NCBI GenBank assembly: GCA_038049695.1
Contig: CP142456.1
Coordinates: 23,594,501 to 23,658,500, forward strand
Direction of reading: 5' to 3'
Length of the DNA: 64,000 nt
Source: Cinnamomum chago
Taxonomy: Eukaryota > Streptophyta > Magnoliopsida > Laurales > Lauraceae
The notes under the pieces: generated by a model
Told to the model about the DNA's origin: nothing
Databases searched by the model: none
The model's input: only the letters and a program-made list of their open reading frames with translations
Shown: in pieces, positions 12,168 through 23,164 of the stretch
How positions within the stretch are numbered: position 1 is the stretch's first letter
How the letters are laid out: each line of letters opens with the position of its first letter
Translations under genes and position numbers: made by a program

Positions 12168-13776
12168 TGTTAGGGATTTTGTATTTGCAATTTGATGGAT
12201 GCATTAACATTTGAGCATCATTTGATTCACACACTTGCATTGATTTAGAAAATCTTGAAATCTTGATTTTCAATGCATTGGTTTTTAGAGTTGTAAAAGT
12301 ATTGTTTTATGCATGTTTTGCTTTTATACTTGGATGCAATTCATTTGTTTTTAGAAAAGAGTTTTAGAAATCAAGCAAGCCATTGGATTTAAAGTTTCGA
12401 ATCATTTTAGGCTTTTTATGTTTCATGTTTTTAAACATCTTAGTTTGATTTAAAACATGTTTCCAAGCTTGATTTAATGGCCCAAAATCCTCCTCATAGA
12501 AAAACTTTCAAATATGCAATTTTTGGGAATTTTTGGTCCCAGGGGGTTGACCTGCTGTGTGGCAGGTCGACCGGCCACACTGCAAGTTGACAGGGTTTCT
12601 GAAGCACTAACGGTCATTTTTTTAGCCATTGTGTGTACCAGGTCGACCCGGGGGTCATGGGGTCGACCGGGCCAACTAGCCGTTGGACTGCTTCTTGGTA
12701 TAAAGTCCATTCTTTTCCCCTCTTTTAAAAGGTTGGTTGGATGAACTTTTGAGACCATTTTGGAGCCTAAGAAAGGGGAATGAGGTGTTAAGGCTAGAAG
12801 GCTTTTTGGAAATCAAATGCTTGAGTTTTTAAAAGGTACACCTTACTAGCTATTTTGATTTCCATTCAAATTGAAATCTATGCATATTTAATTCTTTGTA
12901 TTTTCATAAATGCATGATTTTTAGCTTTTAAATGGATGTTTAGCAAACTCAATATCATCTTTGGTAAATTAGATTGGTTTGGAAACTCTCTTGTCTAAAT
13001 CACATGTGTTCTTAGACTTTAATATTCATACAACTTGTTTAGTTCATTTCTTCAAGTTGTTTGAATCTTTCATGTGATTAGCATTTATCTTCAATCATCA
13101 TTTTCTAAGCTTTGATTTTAAAATGCATCATGCATTCATTTAAGAGCTTCATTGTAGAATTTGATTGAAGTAAAACACTCATACACTTTGTGCACACACT
13201 TTAGCTTAATTTAGTGTATGTTTGTAATTTGAATTACACTTTCATATTAGCCTATTTAAGAGGAAATTTCATTGAGCTTATATTGTATCTCTTAGAGTGA
13301 TCTTTTGTGAAGACACCTTCTTAGAGAAATCTTTCTTTTGTAAAGGTTATTGCTTAGCCTAAGAAAAGCATTGTGTAAAGGTTATTGCTTAGCCTAAGAA
13401 AAGCATCTTGTGAAGGTTATTGCTTAGCCTAGAAAAGTACATTGAGAGGTTGTTGTTTAGCCTAAAAAAAAAACATTGTAAGGGTTATTTCTTAGCCTAT
13501 TGAAAAGCATAAATAGTGGAAATCCGGTGGGGTGATTAGATCACAAGCCGGTAGTGGATGTAGGCATTGAGGCCGAACCACTATAAATCTTTGTGTAGTG
13601 GTGTTTGCTTGTGATGATTGTTTTATTAGCTTCCGCATTTTGATTGTTTATCATCTCTTGTGACTAGTTTTTGTTGAGAAGTTAAAATTGGTCTAAATTG
13701 GTCATAATTGTAGCTCACCCTATTCACCTCCCCCCCCCCCCCCCCCCCCTCTAGGGTTAGGATCCCAGGACTTTCA
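12168..13776 (+). mobile_element. 5' LTR of element E
   Basis: It is a 1609-bp LTR, TG..CA ended. It holds GGTCGACC palindromes at 12540-12690, a 36-bp tandem repeat at 13335-13510 and a run of 20 C at 13730-13749. The matching 3' LTR end has a run of only about 7 C. Confidence 0.85.
13335..13510. repeat. 36-bp tandem repeat in E LTR
   Basis: About five imperfect copies of the word AAAGGTTATTGCTTAGCCTA followed by GAAAAGCAT. The same array is seen at 17137-17310 in the 3' LTR, and a reduced inverted version at about 23410-23480 in the related element. Confidence 0.85.
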
Positions 13777-13778
13777 AT

Positions 13779-13791
13779 TGGTATCAGAGCC
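13779..13791 (+). other. Primer binding site of element E
   Basis: TGGTATCAGAGCC begins two bases after the LTR end and is complementary to the 3' end of initiator tRNA-Met, the usual primer of plant copia and many gypsy elements. Confidence 0.9.
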
Positions 13792-13878
13792 AAGTGCTCT
13801 ATCTTTTAGGATCAAGTGTGTTTGAAACTCTTGATTAGGTGTTAAATCCTAGAGTCAAAACCCTAGAGTTGTGCTTAC

Positions 13879-14620
13879 ATGAAAATCATTAGAATGGATT
13901 CCACTTCTATAGATTGTTTAGATTCTTCTAGACCCCTCCTTCTTCCTTCTATTGGAGATTCAAACTCTCAAACTAATGAATCTCAATGTGACATAAAAGA
14001 AGAAGAAAATGTTTATAATGAAGATGACCTTCAACAAGCCTTTGAGGAATTATATGAATTATCCTTAAAGCTTGAAAAGAAAAACAAAAAGTTAAGAGAA
14101 GATTCTAAAAATCTAAACAAACAATTAGTCTCTTCTAAAGATGAACTTAGAAAGAAAGAAGAAGTAATATAATGTCTAGACTCTAAGTTCATGATCTCTT
14201 TAAATAACCTATTTAATATCAAAGATGAACTAAATGAATTAAAGATAGGAAATGATGATCTTAAAAAGGAAAATTTAAACCTAAGAGATCTATTAAAAAG
14301 GCAAGACAAAGACTTTATCAATTTAGAATCCAAGTTGACAATTTCCATGGAAAACATGTCAAATGTTCAAAGTAAGTTAAAAACCTTAGAACTTGGATCT
14401 AATGTTGTTAATGAACTTAAACTTGAACTAAAACTTGCCAATGAAGAGCTAAGTAACTATAAGGAAATTGAAAATGAACTTTCAAAAGTCAAAAATGAAA
14501 ATTCAATCCTTATAACCAAAGTCACTCAACTTGAAGGATATAAACAAAAGTATGAGTGCAAGTTTACCCAAAGTGAAGAGAGACTTGAAAAATTACTTAA
14601 ATTGGGTAAATCCCAGTGTG
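13879..14620 (+). pseudogene. Gag-like coiled-coil remnant of element E
   Basis: The ORF opens at 13879, is stopped once near 14170 and continues in frame to about 14620. The protein is dominated by lysine, glutamate, asparagine and leucine heptads (for example LYELSLKLEKKNKKL), predicting a long coiled coil. It ends with a segment like SEERLEKLLKLGKSQC, which resembles the region after the zinc knuckle in some plant copia gag proteins. No CCHC knuckle is present, so the front of gag is missing. It is the only coding sequence left in element E. Its relation to gag is inferred from position and style rather than a clear domain. Confidence 0.5.
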
Positions 14621-14999
14621 CTCGGTCGACCGGCAACACTGCAAATCCAAAAATTTTGAGCCTCAGTTATTTTCTGCAGTTTTTCCCTGACACGCCCGGG
14701 GACTCGCCCGACAGTGTTCTAGGTCGACCGAGACCCCTCTAGGTCGACCGGGAACACTGAAAAATGGAAAAACAGGGCTCTCAGTTAGCTCTGTTCTGCA
14801 GGGTGAGTTTCTGTTGTCTGGGTCGACTGGGACCCATCCTGGTCGACCGAGACAACTAGGTTTTTGATGAAAAATTGGCCATCAGCCATATTCTTGTAGA
14901 AAACCCATTTTAATCAGTTTGGTTGACCCGGCTTAGCCCAGGTTGACCCGTTTACATGGTTTTCACTAGAAATGACTGAAAGTTGGTTTTTCACCCGAA
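14621..14999. other. GGTCGACC-rich stretch inside element E
   Basis: At least five GGTCGACC or GGTCGACT words occur here. The segment at 14624-14646 nearly repeats the LTR segment at 12565-12587 (GGTCGACCGG followed by ACACTGCAA). No coding content is seen. The right limit, where block F begins, could not be placed exactly. Confidence 0.5.
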
Positions 15000-16977
15000 A
15001 CTCAGACTGTTTGCGCCCAAATCAACCTGAAACCTAGAATTAACATTTAGAAAGTGTTTAAAGCTGGATCATCAATCTTTCTAAGGTTTTCAGAGTATGC
15101 GGTCAATCACCTAGGCCTGGTTGTTTGACCGGACACGCTGTAAATCTTGAGAAACGATCTAAGTTGTCCAGGAAGCCTGACTCAGGTTTGTCAGTGCGCT
15201 CGGTTGATCTTCCCGGTCAGGAAATCAACCGAGCTCACAACACATCAGGTTCACCTGGAAAACCCTGATTGTTCCAGTTTTCAACACTTAGGAGATATGA
15301 TCAGTTGTGGGGCCCATTGACCATCCAAATGAGCGTTTATCAGTGTCCTAAGCCCGAGTCAACGGTGTGGCTCAACCTTGACTCGCGGGGACCACTGTTT
15401 AGAGTTTTGGTTGATAATCTAAGATGATTCGACCTCTAAGAGTTGTCATAGATGCCATTAACTAACTAAGCACCAAATACAATATTTTACGGCATTAATG
15501 ACATCGTTTAGAGATCGAATTACCGGAGATAGACCCGAACCTAAAGTGGCCCATTTACCTAGGATTGGACCGTTGCTTTTCACGTTGATTCTCTGATTGA
15601 AGTTTATACTTCATTATTATTACTCTGTCATTCTTAGATCTTTAGATTAGCTGTTTACTATTAATTAATCATAATTGGAAGACCTGAACCTAGGGTATCT
15701 AGAGGTGACCCGACGGTGTGATTTCAGAGATCATTGACCCGTGTCTGTGTCTAGGCGGGCCCTTAATGGGCCTAAGTGTGGAGATGTGAACCCTTTAGCT
15801 TGAAGAGGTAGTTTCTATTGGACTGTTAGGTTATATGGATTGGAATGGAACTATTTATCAGTATAAGTGGATTTGTTGCCTCGTTTGGACGGTATTAGAC
15901 CAGGCCATGTACTGGTGGGCCTTGGTATGGATCCAACGAGTGGGCCTGGACCTTGAATGAGATCCAGAGATTATATTGAGATGTGTAGACTTCTTAGAGA
16001 TATTGTTAGGACCTTGTTCACGCAAGGCAAAGCCTAGACAGGCACAGACCTTAGAGTTATTCTCGAGTCGGCATGAACATTCACTGGGTTGATTTAAGCT
16101 CAGCCTGTGGACTGATCATCCCCGGTAGGAGCTAGTTGAGTGTTGTAGAGCTATCATGATGAGTAGTGTGGTTAAGACGGACGGTGTGATACCGTGCCGA
16201 TCTGGAGTGATGAGTGAGATTCGGGATTAGTTATTCCCTGGTGAGATTCCCCCACCGCGACTGTGTTCAGTATGGGAGGGCCGCGGCATAATATCCCGCG
16301 GTATTCCAGCTCGTGTGAATGTGCCACATTGTTTATAGTAGTTTAGATGTTTCTATTCATACTGATTCTATATGAGTTAAATGCACAACTGCCTAGTTCA
16401 TTTCCCTTGCTATTCATTTAAATTATGTACTCATCTTTACTTCCTTTGATATATATATGCTATGTTAGTAGTATGCTGTATCTTGCCAGATCGTTTAGAT
16501 CTGACCCATTCTATGGTGCTTAGGCCTTGATCCCGAGATCCCAGATGATGCTTTAGCTGTAGTGGAGGCACCCGTTGCTGGAGAGTACGCTTGGGGCCCG
16601 GCCGACACGGATGTCGAGCCGGAGGGCGAGGAGTTTATACATGGGTTTTGAGGGACTTTGTTATTTTGGGTTTTGGAGAGATATTCTGTAGTGAGAAGGG
16701 TAGAATGAAAATGTATAACTTTGATTAATATTGAATCATTTTAATTAGACATATGTTCTGCTCATACTTTATATATTTATCGATACCTATTGCTTCCGCT
16801 TTGTTTAAATCGTTATGCTTCCGCAATATTAAATGTTATAACTATGTTGGTCAAAAAATTTTAAATTTGACCTCACTGCGGCCTACGATCTTGGAAGTTC
16901 TCGGATTTTCCGGGAAGTAGCGCGCCAATTTCGGGTAATTGAACGAGTATATCGGTATCCGGAATTGGGGCGTTACA
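15000..16977 (+). mobile_element. LTR-like block 'F' inside element E
   Basis: It is non-coding sequence ending GGAATTGGGGCGTTACA at 16977, a terminus in the style of gypsy LTRs, immediately followed by the body of the E 3' LTR. It includes an LTR-A-like stretch with GCTTCCGC words and an acidic-looking GGAGGGCGAGGAG segment. The left boundary is uncertain and I found no TSD, so solo LTR versus truncated element is open. Confidence 0.5.
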
Positions 16978-17548
16978 CACTTTGTGCACACACACACTTT
17001 AGCTTAATTTAGTGTATGTTTGTAATTTGAATTACACTTTCATATTAGCCTATTTAAGAGGCAATTTCATTGAGCTTATATTGTATCTCTTAGAGTGATC
17101 TTTTGTGAAGACACCTTCTTAGAGAAAACTTTCTTTTGTAAAGATTATTGCTTAGCCTAAGAAAAGCATTGTGTAAAGGTTATTGCTTAGCATAAGAAAA
17201 GCACCTTGTAAAGGTTATTACTTAGCCTAGAAAAGCACATTGAGAGGTTGTTGTTTAGCCTAGAAAAACAACATTGTAAGGGTTATTGCTTAGCCTATTG
17301 AAAAGCATAAATAATAGAAATCCGGTGGGGTGATTAGATCACAAGCCGGTAGTGGATGTAGGCATTGAGGCCGAACCACTATAAATCTTTGTGTAGTGGT
17401 GTTTGCTTGTGATGATTGTTTTATTAGCTTCCACATTTTGATTGTTTATCATCTCTTGTGACTAGTTTTTGTTAAGAAGTTAAAATTGGTCATAATTGTA
17501 GCTCACCCTATTCACCCCCCCTCTAGGGTTAGGATCCCAGGACTTTCA
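16978..17548 (+). mobile_element. 3' LTR of element E, truncated
   Basis: It matches 13194-13776 of the 5' LTR, including the 36-bp repeats and the terminal AGGACTTTCA. The first approximately 1.03 kb of the LTR is missing and replaced by block F. Confidence 0.85.
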
Positions 17549-17553
17549 CCGAG

Positions 17554-18766
17554 CTCACTGCATGGTCCGAGACCGCTAGATAGAGATAAAGGAGGTCACC
17601 TTGTGTTGGAGTGGACAACAGTGGTGGCGAGGAAAGGTAGTCCTTGAGTTTCTTCAACGCTTGATCACATTCAGGCGTCCACTGAAATTTGAAGCTCTTT
17701 TTCAAGAGTTGAAAGAAGGGGCGACATTTGTCCGAAGCTCGGCTGATGAAGCGATTGAACGCAGCGGCCATCCCCGTGAGTCTCTGAACTTGCTTTGCTG
17801 AGGTCGAGCTCTAAATCGCCTAGATTGCTGAAATCTGCTTTGGATTAGCTTCGATCCCTCTCCGGGTCACCAGGCTACCTAAGAACTTGCCGGATCCGAC
17901 GCCAAACGCACACTTGGAGGCATTCAGTTTAAGCCGGAACTTTCTGAGGATGGCAAATGTCTGGCGTAGGTCTGCCAAATGGTCTTGCGACTTTTTGGAC
18001 TTGACAACCATGTCATCGATGTAGACCTCCACCGTCTTCCTGAGCTGTGCTTGAAACATCTTCGTAACCAATCTTTGGTATGTCGCCCCAGCATTTTTTA
18101 ACCCAAAGGGCATCACTTTGTAGCAGTAGATGCCTCGAGGTGTTATGAAAGCAGGTTTTTCTTCATTAGGCCTATGCATGGGATTTGGTGGTAACCTCGG
18201 TAGGCGTCGAGAAAACTCATCCTATCATGTCCCACGGTGGCGTTGATCATCTGGTCGATTTTCGGGAGCGGGAAGCTGTCCTTGGGGCAGGCTTTATTAA
18301 GGTCGGTGAAGTCCACATAGACCCTCCATTTGTCGTTCCTCTTCTTGACCACCACTGTGTTGGCCAGCCATTTCGGATAATGCACTTCGCGGATCGCTCC
18401 GGCTTCGAGGAGCATGTCTACTTCTTCAACTACTGCTTCCGTTTGTGGGACCTCTGTTTTGCGAGCTTTTTGCACTATGGGCTTGTGTTTAGGGTCCACG
18501 TTTAGTTTGTGGCACATGACCTCGGGGTCGATCCCATGCATCTCGTATGGGGTCCAGGCGAAGACGTCCCTATTCTGCAGCAGGAAGTCGAGTAGCTCGG
18601 ATTTTTCGTTGTCAGGGAGTTGGCTTCCTAGCAAGAAGTATCGCTCGGGGTCATCGGAATTGATCCTGACCTCGGTTAGTTCCTCTATGCTCTTTTGTTC
18701 CACCGATCGACCGACGTCCTTGAGTTCGGCCATATGCACTTGTTGCGGCTCTGTTTCGCCAGGCAC
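17554..18766 (-). pseudogene. Tat element reverse transcriptase, frameshifted
   Basis: Minus-strand ORFs 18143-18766, 17820-18179 and 17529-17771 read successive RT parts: a linker with NRDVFAWTPYEMHGID, finger motif [28 protein letters not shown], then [15 protein letters not shown] and the catalytic [10 protein letters not shown] thumb/connection part ends at YLAVSDHAVSS next to the E insertion. One frame change lies near 18150-18180 and stops lie near 17815. The active-site aspartates are present but the frame is broken. It belongs to the same polyprotein as the protease upstream and the RNase H at 8459-9311. Confidence 0.9.
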
Positions 18767-19200
18767 TACGACCGTTAGGCACTGTCTGGCAATCTGCTGG
18801 TCTCCCTGTATGGTTACTACCTCGATTCCCCCTCCGGCCTTCTCTAGTGGGAACTTGAGCTTCTAGTGAAAGGTGGAAGGTACTGCCTCCATGGCATGCA
18901 GCCAAGTACGCCCCATTATTACATTGTAAGGAGATGGTGCGTCCACTACCATAAAGTTGGCCATCTTTGTGGCACCTCCTATTCGGACTTCGAGTGAGAC
19001 CCTTCCCTTGGGATACACTGGCTTCGCACTGAAGCCTACCAAGGGCACACGGGCTTCCTGCAAATCGGACTCTGTCAGGCCGAGTTGCTTGAAACAGCTG
19101 AAGTAGAGGATCTCGGATGAGCTCCCTGGGTCCATAAGGGCGTGCTTCAAAGTGTAATTGTTTAGCCGCAGGGTGAGGATGAGTGCGTCGTTGTGGGGGA
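18767..19200 (-). pseudogene. Tat element aspartic protease region
   Basis: The minus-strand ORF over 18863-19150 has the retroviral-type active site DPGSSSEIL and the later flap/core segment YNVIMGRTWLH. It would cleave the gag-pol polyprotein. The frame changes at about 18870 before entering the RT linker. Confidence 0.85.
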
Positions 19201-19201
19201 A

Positions 19202-21323
19202 CTAGACTCCTCCTAGGTCCTCGTCCGAGAACCAGATCTTGGGCTTTTCTTTCTGAACTTTCTTCGGTGCAGGCTCTAGTTCGGCCGACATCACCTGTTT
19301 GCCATGGGCGGCCCTCCTGGCTTTGGAGCGAGCCTGGGTACTTCCCCTATTAGGAGCAGGAGCCAGGTGAATGACATTGATGATGCCCGCTGGCTCGTCA
19401 CTGTCTTGATCCGCACTGGATGGAGTGCGCTGCTGAGCTTGGTTGATCCTCTCCCCCTCCTTGATGTATTCCCGAAGGTGCCCGTCCCTGACGAGCTTCT
19501 CGAGGTGGGATTTCAGGGCCATGCAGTCCTTAGTCATGTGTTTGTGCTGCCTATGGTAAGAGCAGGACTTGCTTCGATCTCGGGTGGATGGGTCGCCCTT
19601 CATTGGTTGCGACCACTGGAAATAGGGTTCTGTTTTGATTTTGCCGAGGAGTCTGTAGATGGGTTCCTTGAAGATAACATTGATGGCCTTATAAGGATCA
19701 CCGGCCGGCTTGGCGGGCTTGAACTTTGGTCTCTTGCTGCTCCCCGAGATGGAGGTTGAGAAGGTTGCCGAACTGGTGGTGGCCCTCTTTTTATCTGATT
19801 TTTGTTTGGGGAACATCCCTTCTCCTTTGGGGGTTTGGCCCTTTTGTGGGAGGCCGAACCGCTCGTTGCCTGGAGCTTCTTCTTCTTCCTGCTCAATGTA
19901 TTGATTCACATTAGCCATCGACGCTTTCATCGTGGTTACGGGGGTTCAGACCAGGTCTTTGCGGAGCTCATTGCCTGGGAGCAAAGCTTGCCGAAAACAC
20001 AGAAACACATGATGGTGACGTCATCTTTGGCATCCGTGATCTGGCTATAGATCATCCAGAATCTTCTGGCGAATGTAGTGATGCTTTCATCGTCCTTCAT
20101 TCGGATCGCCATGAGGTTGCCACCTGTCTTTGGGATGACTCAGTGCGCTTGAAACTTCTCAACGAAGGAGCTTCGGAGCTGTCGCCAGCTTGAGACCGAC
20201 CCTCCAGGGAGTGCACAGAACCATCAGGGGGGGAGGTCGCCTAAACTGGAGGAGAAAACTATACAGTTCAGGTGACCGACGTCCCCCCACACCAACATCC
20301 GCTGAGTGAAATGCTGGAGGTGCTGCTGGTTCAGAGGTCCCGTCATAGAGGACGAACCTCGGGACGTTGAATCTCTCGGGAAGAGAGAAGTCATTTATTT
20401 CCTGGGAGAAGGGGGACATGCCCTGGTCTTCTGCATCGCAGGCCTCCGATCAGTCTCGGGTGAAACCGATCTCGGCCATCCGGGCCTAGACCTCCTGTTT
20501 GACGTAGTGGTCGAGCAGTTCCCTTAGGCCTGTGATGTTCTCTAGCCTTGGGGACTCCGGCTCGTGACGCGACTCCCTAAGGTTGCTACGCAGATGGCTG
20601 CTGCTCGAGCCTTTTTCTTCACAACGATCTCTCCTTCTATCGTTGAAGACTTGTCTCAAATCTCAGATGTCCAGATGATTCTGCTGTTGTCCGAGGGGTG
20701 GAACAAGAGTCCTCCTTTCTTTTGCCTTGAGCTGCTCTTGGAGATAGTGAATCAACGCCTCCTTTTCTTGGAGGACCCGGTTTTGGGCCTTGAGCTCTTC
20801 AAGCAGAGGGTCATCTTTTTCATGGGCTCGATGAAAGGACTGAGCATCATTGTGAGTGTGACGATGGGAGCAGTGAGATTTTTCCCTGACAGGGACTTTG
20901 CCCCGTCGTTGAGGATCCGACGGGGAAACATTATGCCGGGGATCCTCAGGTGGCTGAGCATCTTGGGGGTGAGGAGCCATATAGCGGTCGTCATGCCGGG
21001 GGGGTGCTGTCACAGGTCGGGACGAGGAGTCTAACTGGATAACGCCTTCCATGTACACGAGACCGGATTTCCCTCCGGATCTTCTCTGGCGGGGAATCGC
21101 CGAAAGTTCCTATAGGACGGGGGGGAACCTCCGTCGGACCCGGAGGGGGAAGAAAGGTTGAGTGGGCGCCGGTGGGTACCGCTGGAGGTAACAACTGGAG
21201 CGGCTGAGGCTACGGCTCTAGTCCCGAAAATGACGGTAACAGTGGTTGTTTCGGTGGTGGAAAGGACGACGCTTTTCGGGATTTTGACGATCCCTCGCCG
21301 CCACTCCTGGTTTTTGGAGGCAT
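19202..21323 (-). pseudogene. Tat element gag, broken
   Basis: A plausible start is the ATG at 21323 (MPPKTRSGGEGS), but a stop follows within about 40 codons. The later N-terminal part (20663-21058) has a coiled-coil-prone segment. The capsid-type region begins PERFNVPRFVLYDGTS near 20370 and then shifts frame. The C-terminal part (19202-19930) has the atypical zinc motif CSYHRQHKHMTKDC, typical of this lineage's gag, followed by LVRDGHLREYI. At least three frame breaks are needed to read through. Gag would form the cytoplasmic particle. Confidence 0.85.
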
Positions 21324-21357
21324 GGCTTTTGTAGGTTTGGTTTTAGCAAAGATCATG

Positions 21358-21377
21358 TTCCCACAGACGGCGCTAAC
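21358..21377 (-). other. Primer-site region of element D
   Basis: Next to the LTR, the minus strand reads GTTAGCGCCGTCTGTGGGAA, close to the TGGCGCCGTC-type primer sites common in Tat-like elements but with TGG altered. The tRNA is not assigned here. Confidence 0.55.
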
Positions 21378-22070
21378 TGTAAGTGCCTAAAATTTACGGA
21401 CTTGGTTAGGAGAGAGTTAGACTCTTGATTTGATGGTTTTGGGAAAGGATCGGCCACTGGAAATCTGAAAGGAAAAGCAAAGGTCAGAGCCCCTGGCTAT
21501 AGGCAGCCGAAGGCACTCCGATGCCAGAGTTAGTTTTGTAACTGAACTAAAGGAAAATGGGGAAGGAAGAGTATAGAGATCAGATTTCTTGCATACCTCC
21601 TGTAGTTTTTTTTCATGCATTATATAGACGTGAGGGTCATCATCGGACTGGGCCCCTTAGGGGGAGATGAAAGTCCCATCAGCTTGTACTTTATCTCCTA
21701 AGTGGGGGTAGGTAAAAAGCGGACGTCCCATCGGGCCATTCCCCTATGTCTACGAATGTGACCTTGAGATAAGGTTTGCCACTTATCTAGGTCCGGCGCC
21801 CACTCTACTTGTCAGTTCGTCGTTTACCGCCTTGGTAGCGCATTTATGGTCACATTTATGGCTGAATGACAGGAGGGCCGAGATCAAGCTAAGGTAGAGA
21901 CCGAGGTGGGCATCTGCAGACGTGGTCACCGAGATGGGCTCCGGGGCTTTCCCGGCCTGGCACTTCTACCGAGCTGGGTAACACCGAGGCCAGGGACTAT
22001 CCTGTCATTGGGAAATGGCCCCACACAAATCTGTCATTAGAAAATGACCCCACACAATTGTGATCTAACA
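21378..22070 (-). mobile_element. 5' LTR of Tat element D
   Basis: It is a 693-bp LTR, TGTAAGTGCC at the left and GATCTAACA at the right (plus strand), TG..CA ended on the minus strand. It adjoins the primer-site region. The partner LTR is not in the window, so insertion age cannot be judged. Confidence 0.75.
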
Positions 22071-23159
22071 CTGTTAATAGATATTCTTGGATAATCTGAG
22101 TCTTACTCTAGTGACTCTAGTTATGCTAATGCTTATTTTACATGTTAATCCCCTTACTAGGAGAAATGAAAACACTTTCACACAGGGGACAGAACTCATG
22201 TGGGTTATGGTTCCATAAATCTGCTCTAGTGTCCCACTTCAAGTAAAATCTGACTGTTGGAGGGTGTCTTAGGACCAATGGCCCACTTTGATAAATGTAA
22301 GTCTTAATCATATGCAACTGGGCCTTCTGTTTTTTAAAGTCAATCCTAGGTCAGTTTGAGACATTTCAAGCAAAATGAATTAGCGGTCACTCCCAACTTT
22401 TAGATGACTAAGTGTAATTAGGGCCTATTTCTTTTCTGGAATTCAAGGAATTTCCATCCTTTCGAAATTCTTTGTTAGGAATTACATATTTGAAAAGGGG
22501 ACGATGGAAGATATCTAGAAACCCTAGAATTCCTTATTCCAGAAAAGGATTTTTCCTTCTACTTCTTCGTTTTTCTTTTACTCAAGAGACTTACTTACTG
22601 CTGTCTGTGTCACCATAATGTATGCGACCTTTTAATTTAATCATTCTAGATTATCTGATGACCTGGAAACCAAGTGGTGAACCATGGTTTTTAGGCCTAG
22701 AAGTGGGACCCACCTTCCAAATTAGGTGGATCATTGAATAGAAAGGGCCCACTTCTGATGTATAGGGGATTTTGGATACAAACAACTCACCTTAGATCCC
22801 CTTAACCTCCTACCATTATCTTGCCAAGATGATCATGTCTGGCATGAGGAGCATGAGAAATGGCCCATTGCCTCTAGTCATCAATATCACTGACGTTCGT
22901 GGGGGACTAAGTTACCTTTTAAATTCTAAAAAGAAGAAAATAATATAAATTCTGTTTAGAAAATACTGTTGTACATATGGGGTGTGCACCAAAACAACAC
23001 AAAAAAAAAATTGCAATAGTTACTTTGCTTGATGCCATCAAGAAAAATCAAGATCACGACACCAAGTGTGCACTGTCACTACACACAAAAATTCGATGTT
23101 GACTCATTGGTAAAGACCAAGACCCCATAAACTTGATTTATTCATGAAAGAACCATTCC
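22071..23159. other. Unassigned intergenic DNA
   Basis: No coding sequence or known element ends were recognised, apart from a small hairpin at 22428-22555. Moderately AT-rich, with GGGACCCAC/GGCCCAC words often seen in plant intergenic repeats. Confidence 0.5.
22428..22555. repeat. Possible MITE-like hairpin
   Basis: TTCTTTTCTGGAATTCAAGG at the left is nearly the reverse complement of the right end (AGAATTCCTTATTCCAGAAA), giving imperfect inverted arms of about 26 bp over about 128 bp. No TSD was established. Confidence 0.35.
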
Positions 23160-23164
23160 AAGCA

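Larger units (their letters stand above)
12168..17548 (+). mobile_element. Deleted Ty1/copia-type element 'E'
   Basis: It starts TGTTAGGGATTTTG and ends AGGACTTTCA, with perfect TSDs CCGAG at 12163-12167 and 17549-17553. Contents are a complete 5' LTR, a primer site for initiator tRNA-Met, a coiled-coil gag remnant and a truncated 3' LTR. No protease, integrase or RT is present. An unrelated LTR-like block F (about 15000-16977) replaces the beginning of the 3' LTR. Copia assignment rests on the LTR/PBS style, the polypurine tract of its relative at 25035, and the gag-like coiled coil; it is moderate. Confidence 0.8.
1..22070 (-). mobile_element. Ty3/gypsy Tat-lineage retrotransposon 'D', nested and decayed
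   Basis: This is a minus-strand element running from its 5' LTR (21378-22070) through gag, protease, RT, RNase H and integrase to 7225, then a 3' non-coding part holding an antisense ORF. The 3' LTR is not in the window. Tat lineage is inferred from a second RNase H-like domain after the connection region, and from the antisense ORF between pol and the 3' LTR, both known from Tat elements. Four later insertions split it (1-1665, 3252-6560, 9312-12094, 12168-17548). Removing the last two restores a continuous pol reading across the joints, apart from point stops. All coding parts carry stops or frameshifts, so it is dead. Confidence 0.85.
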
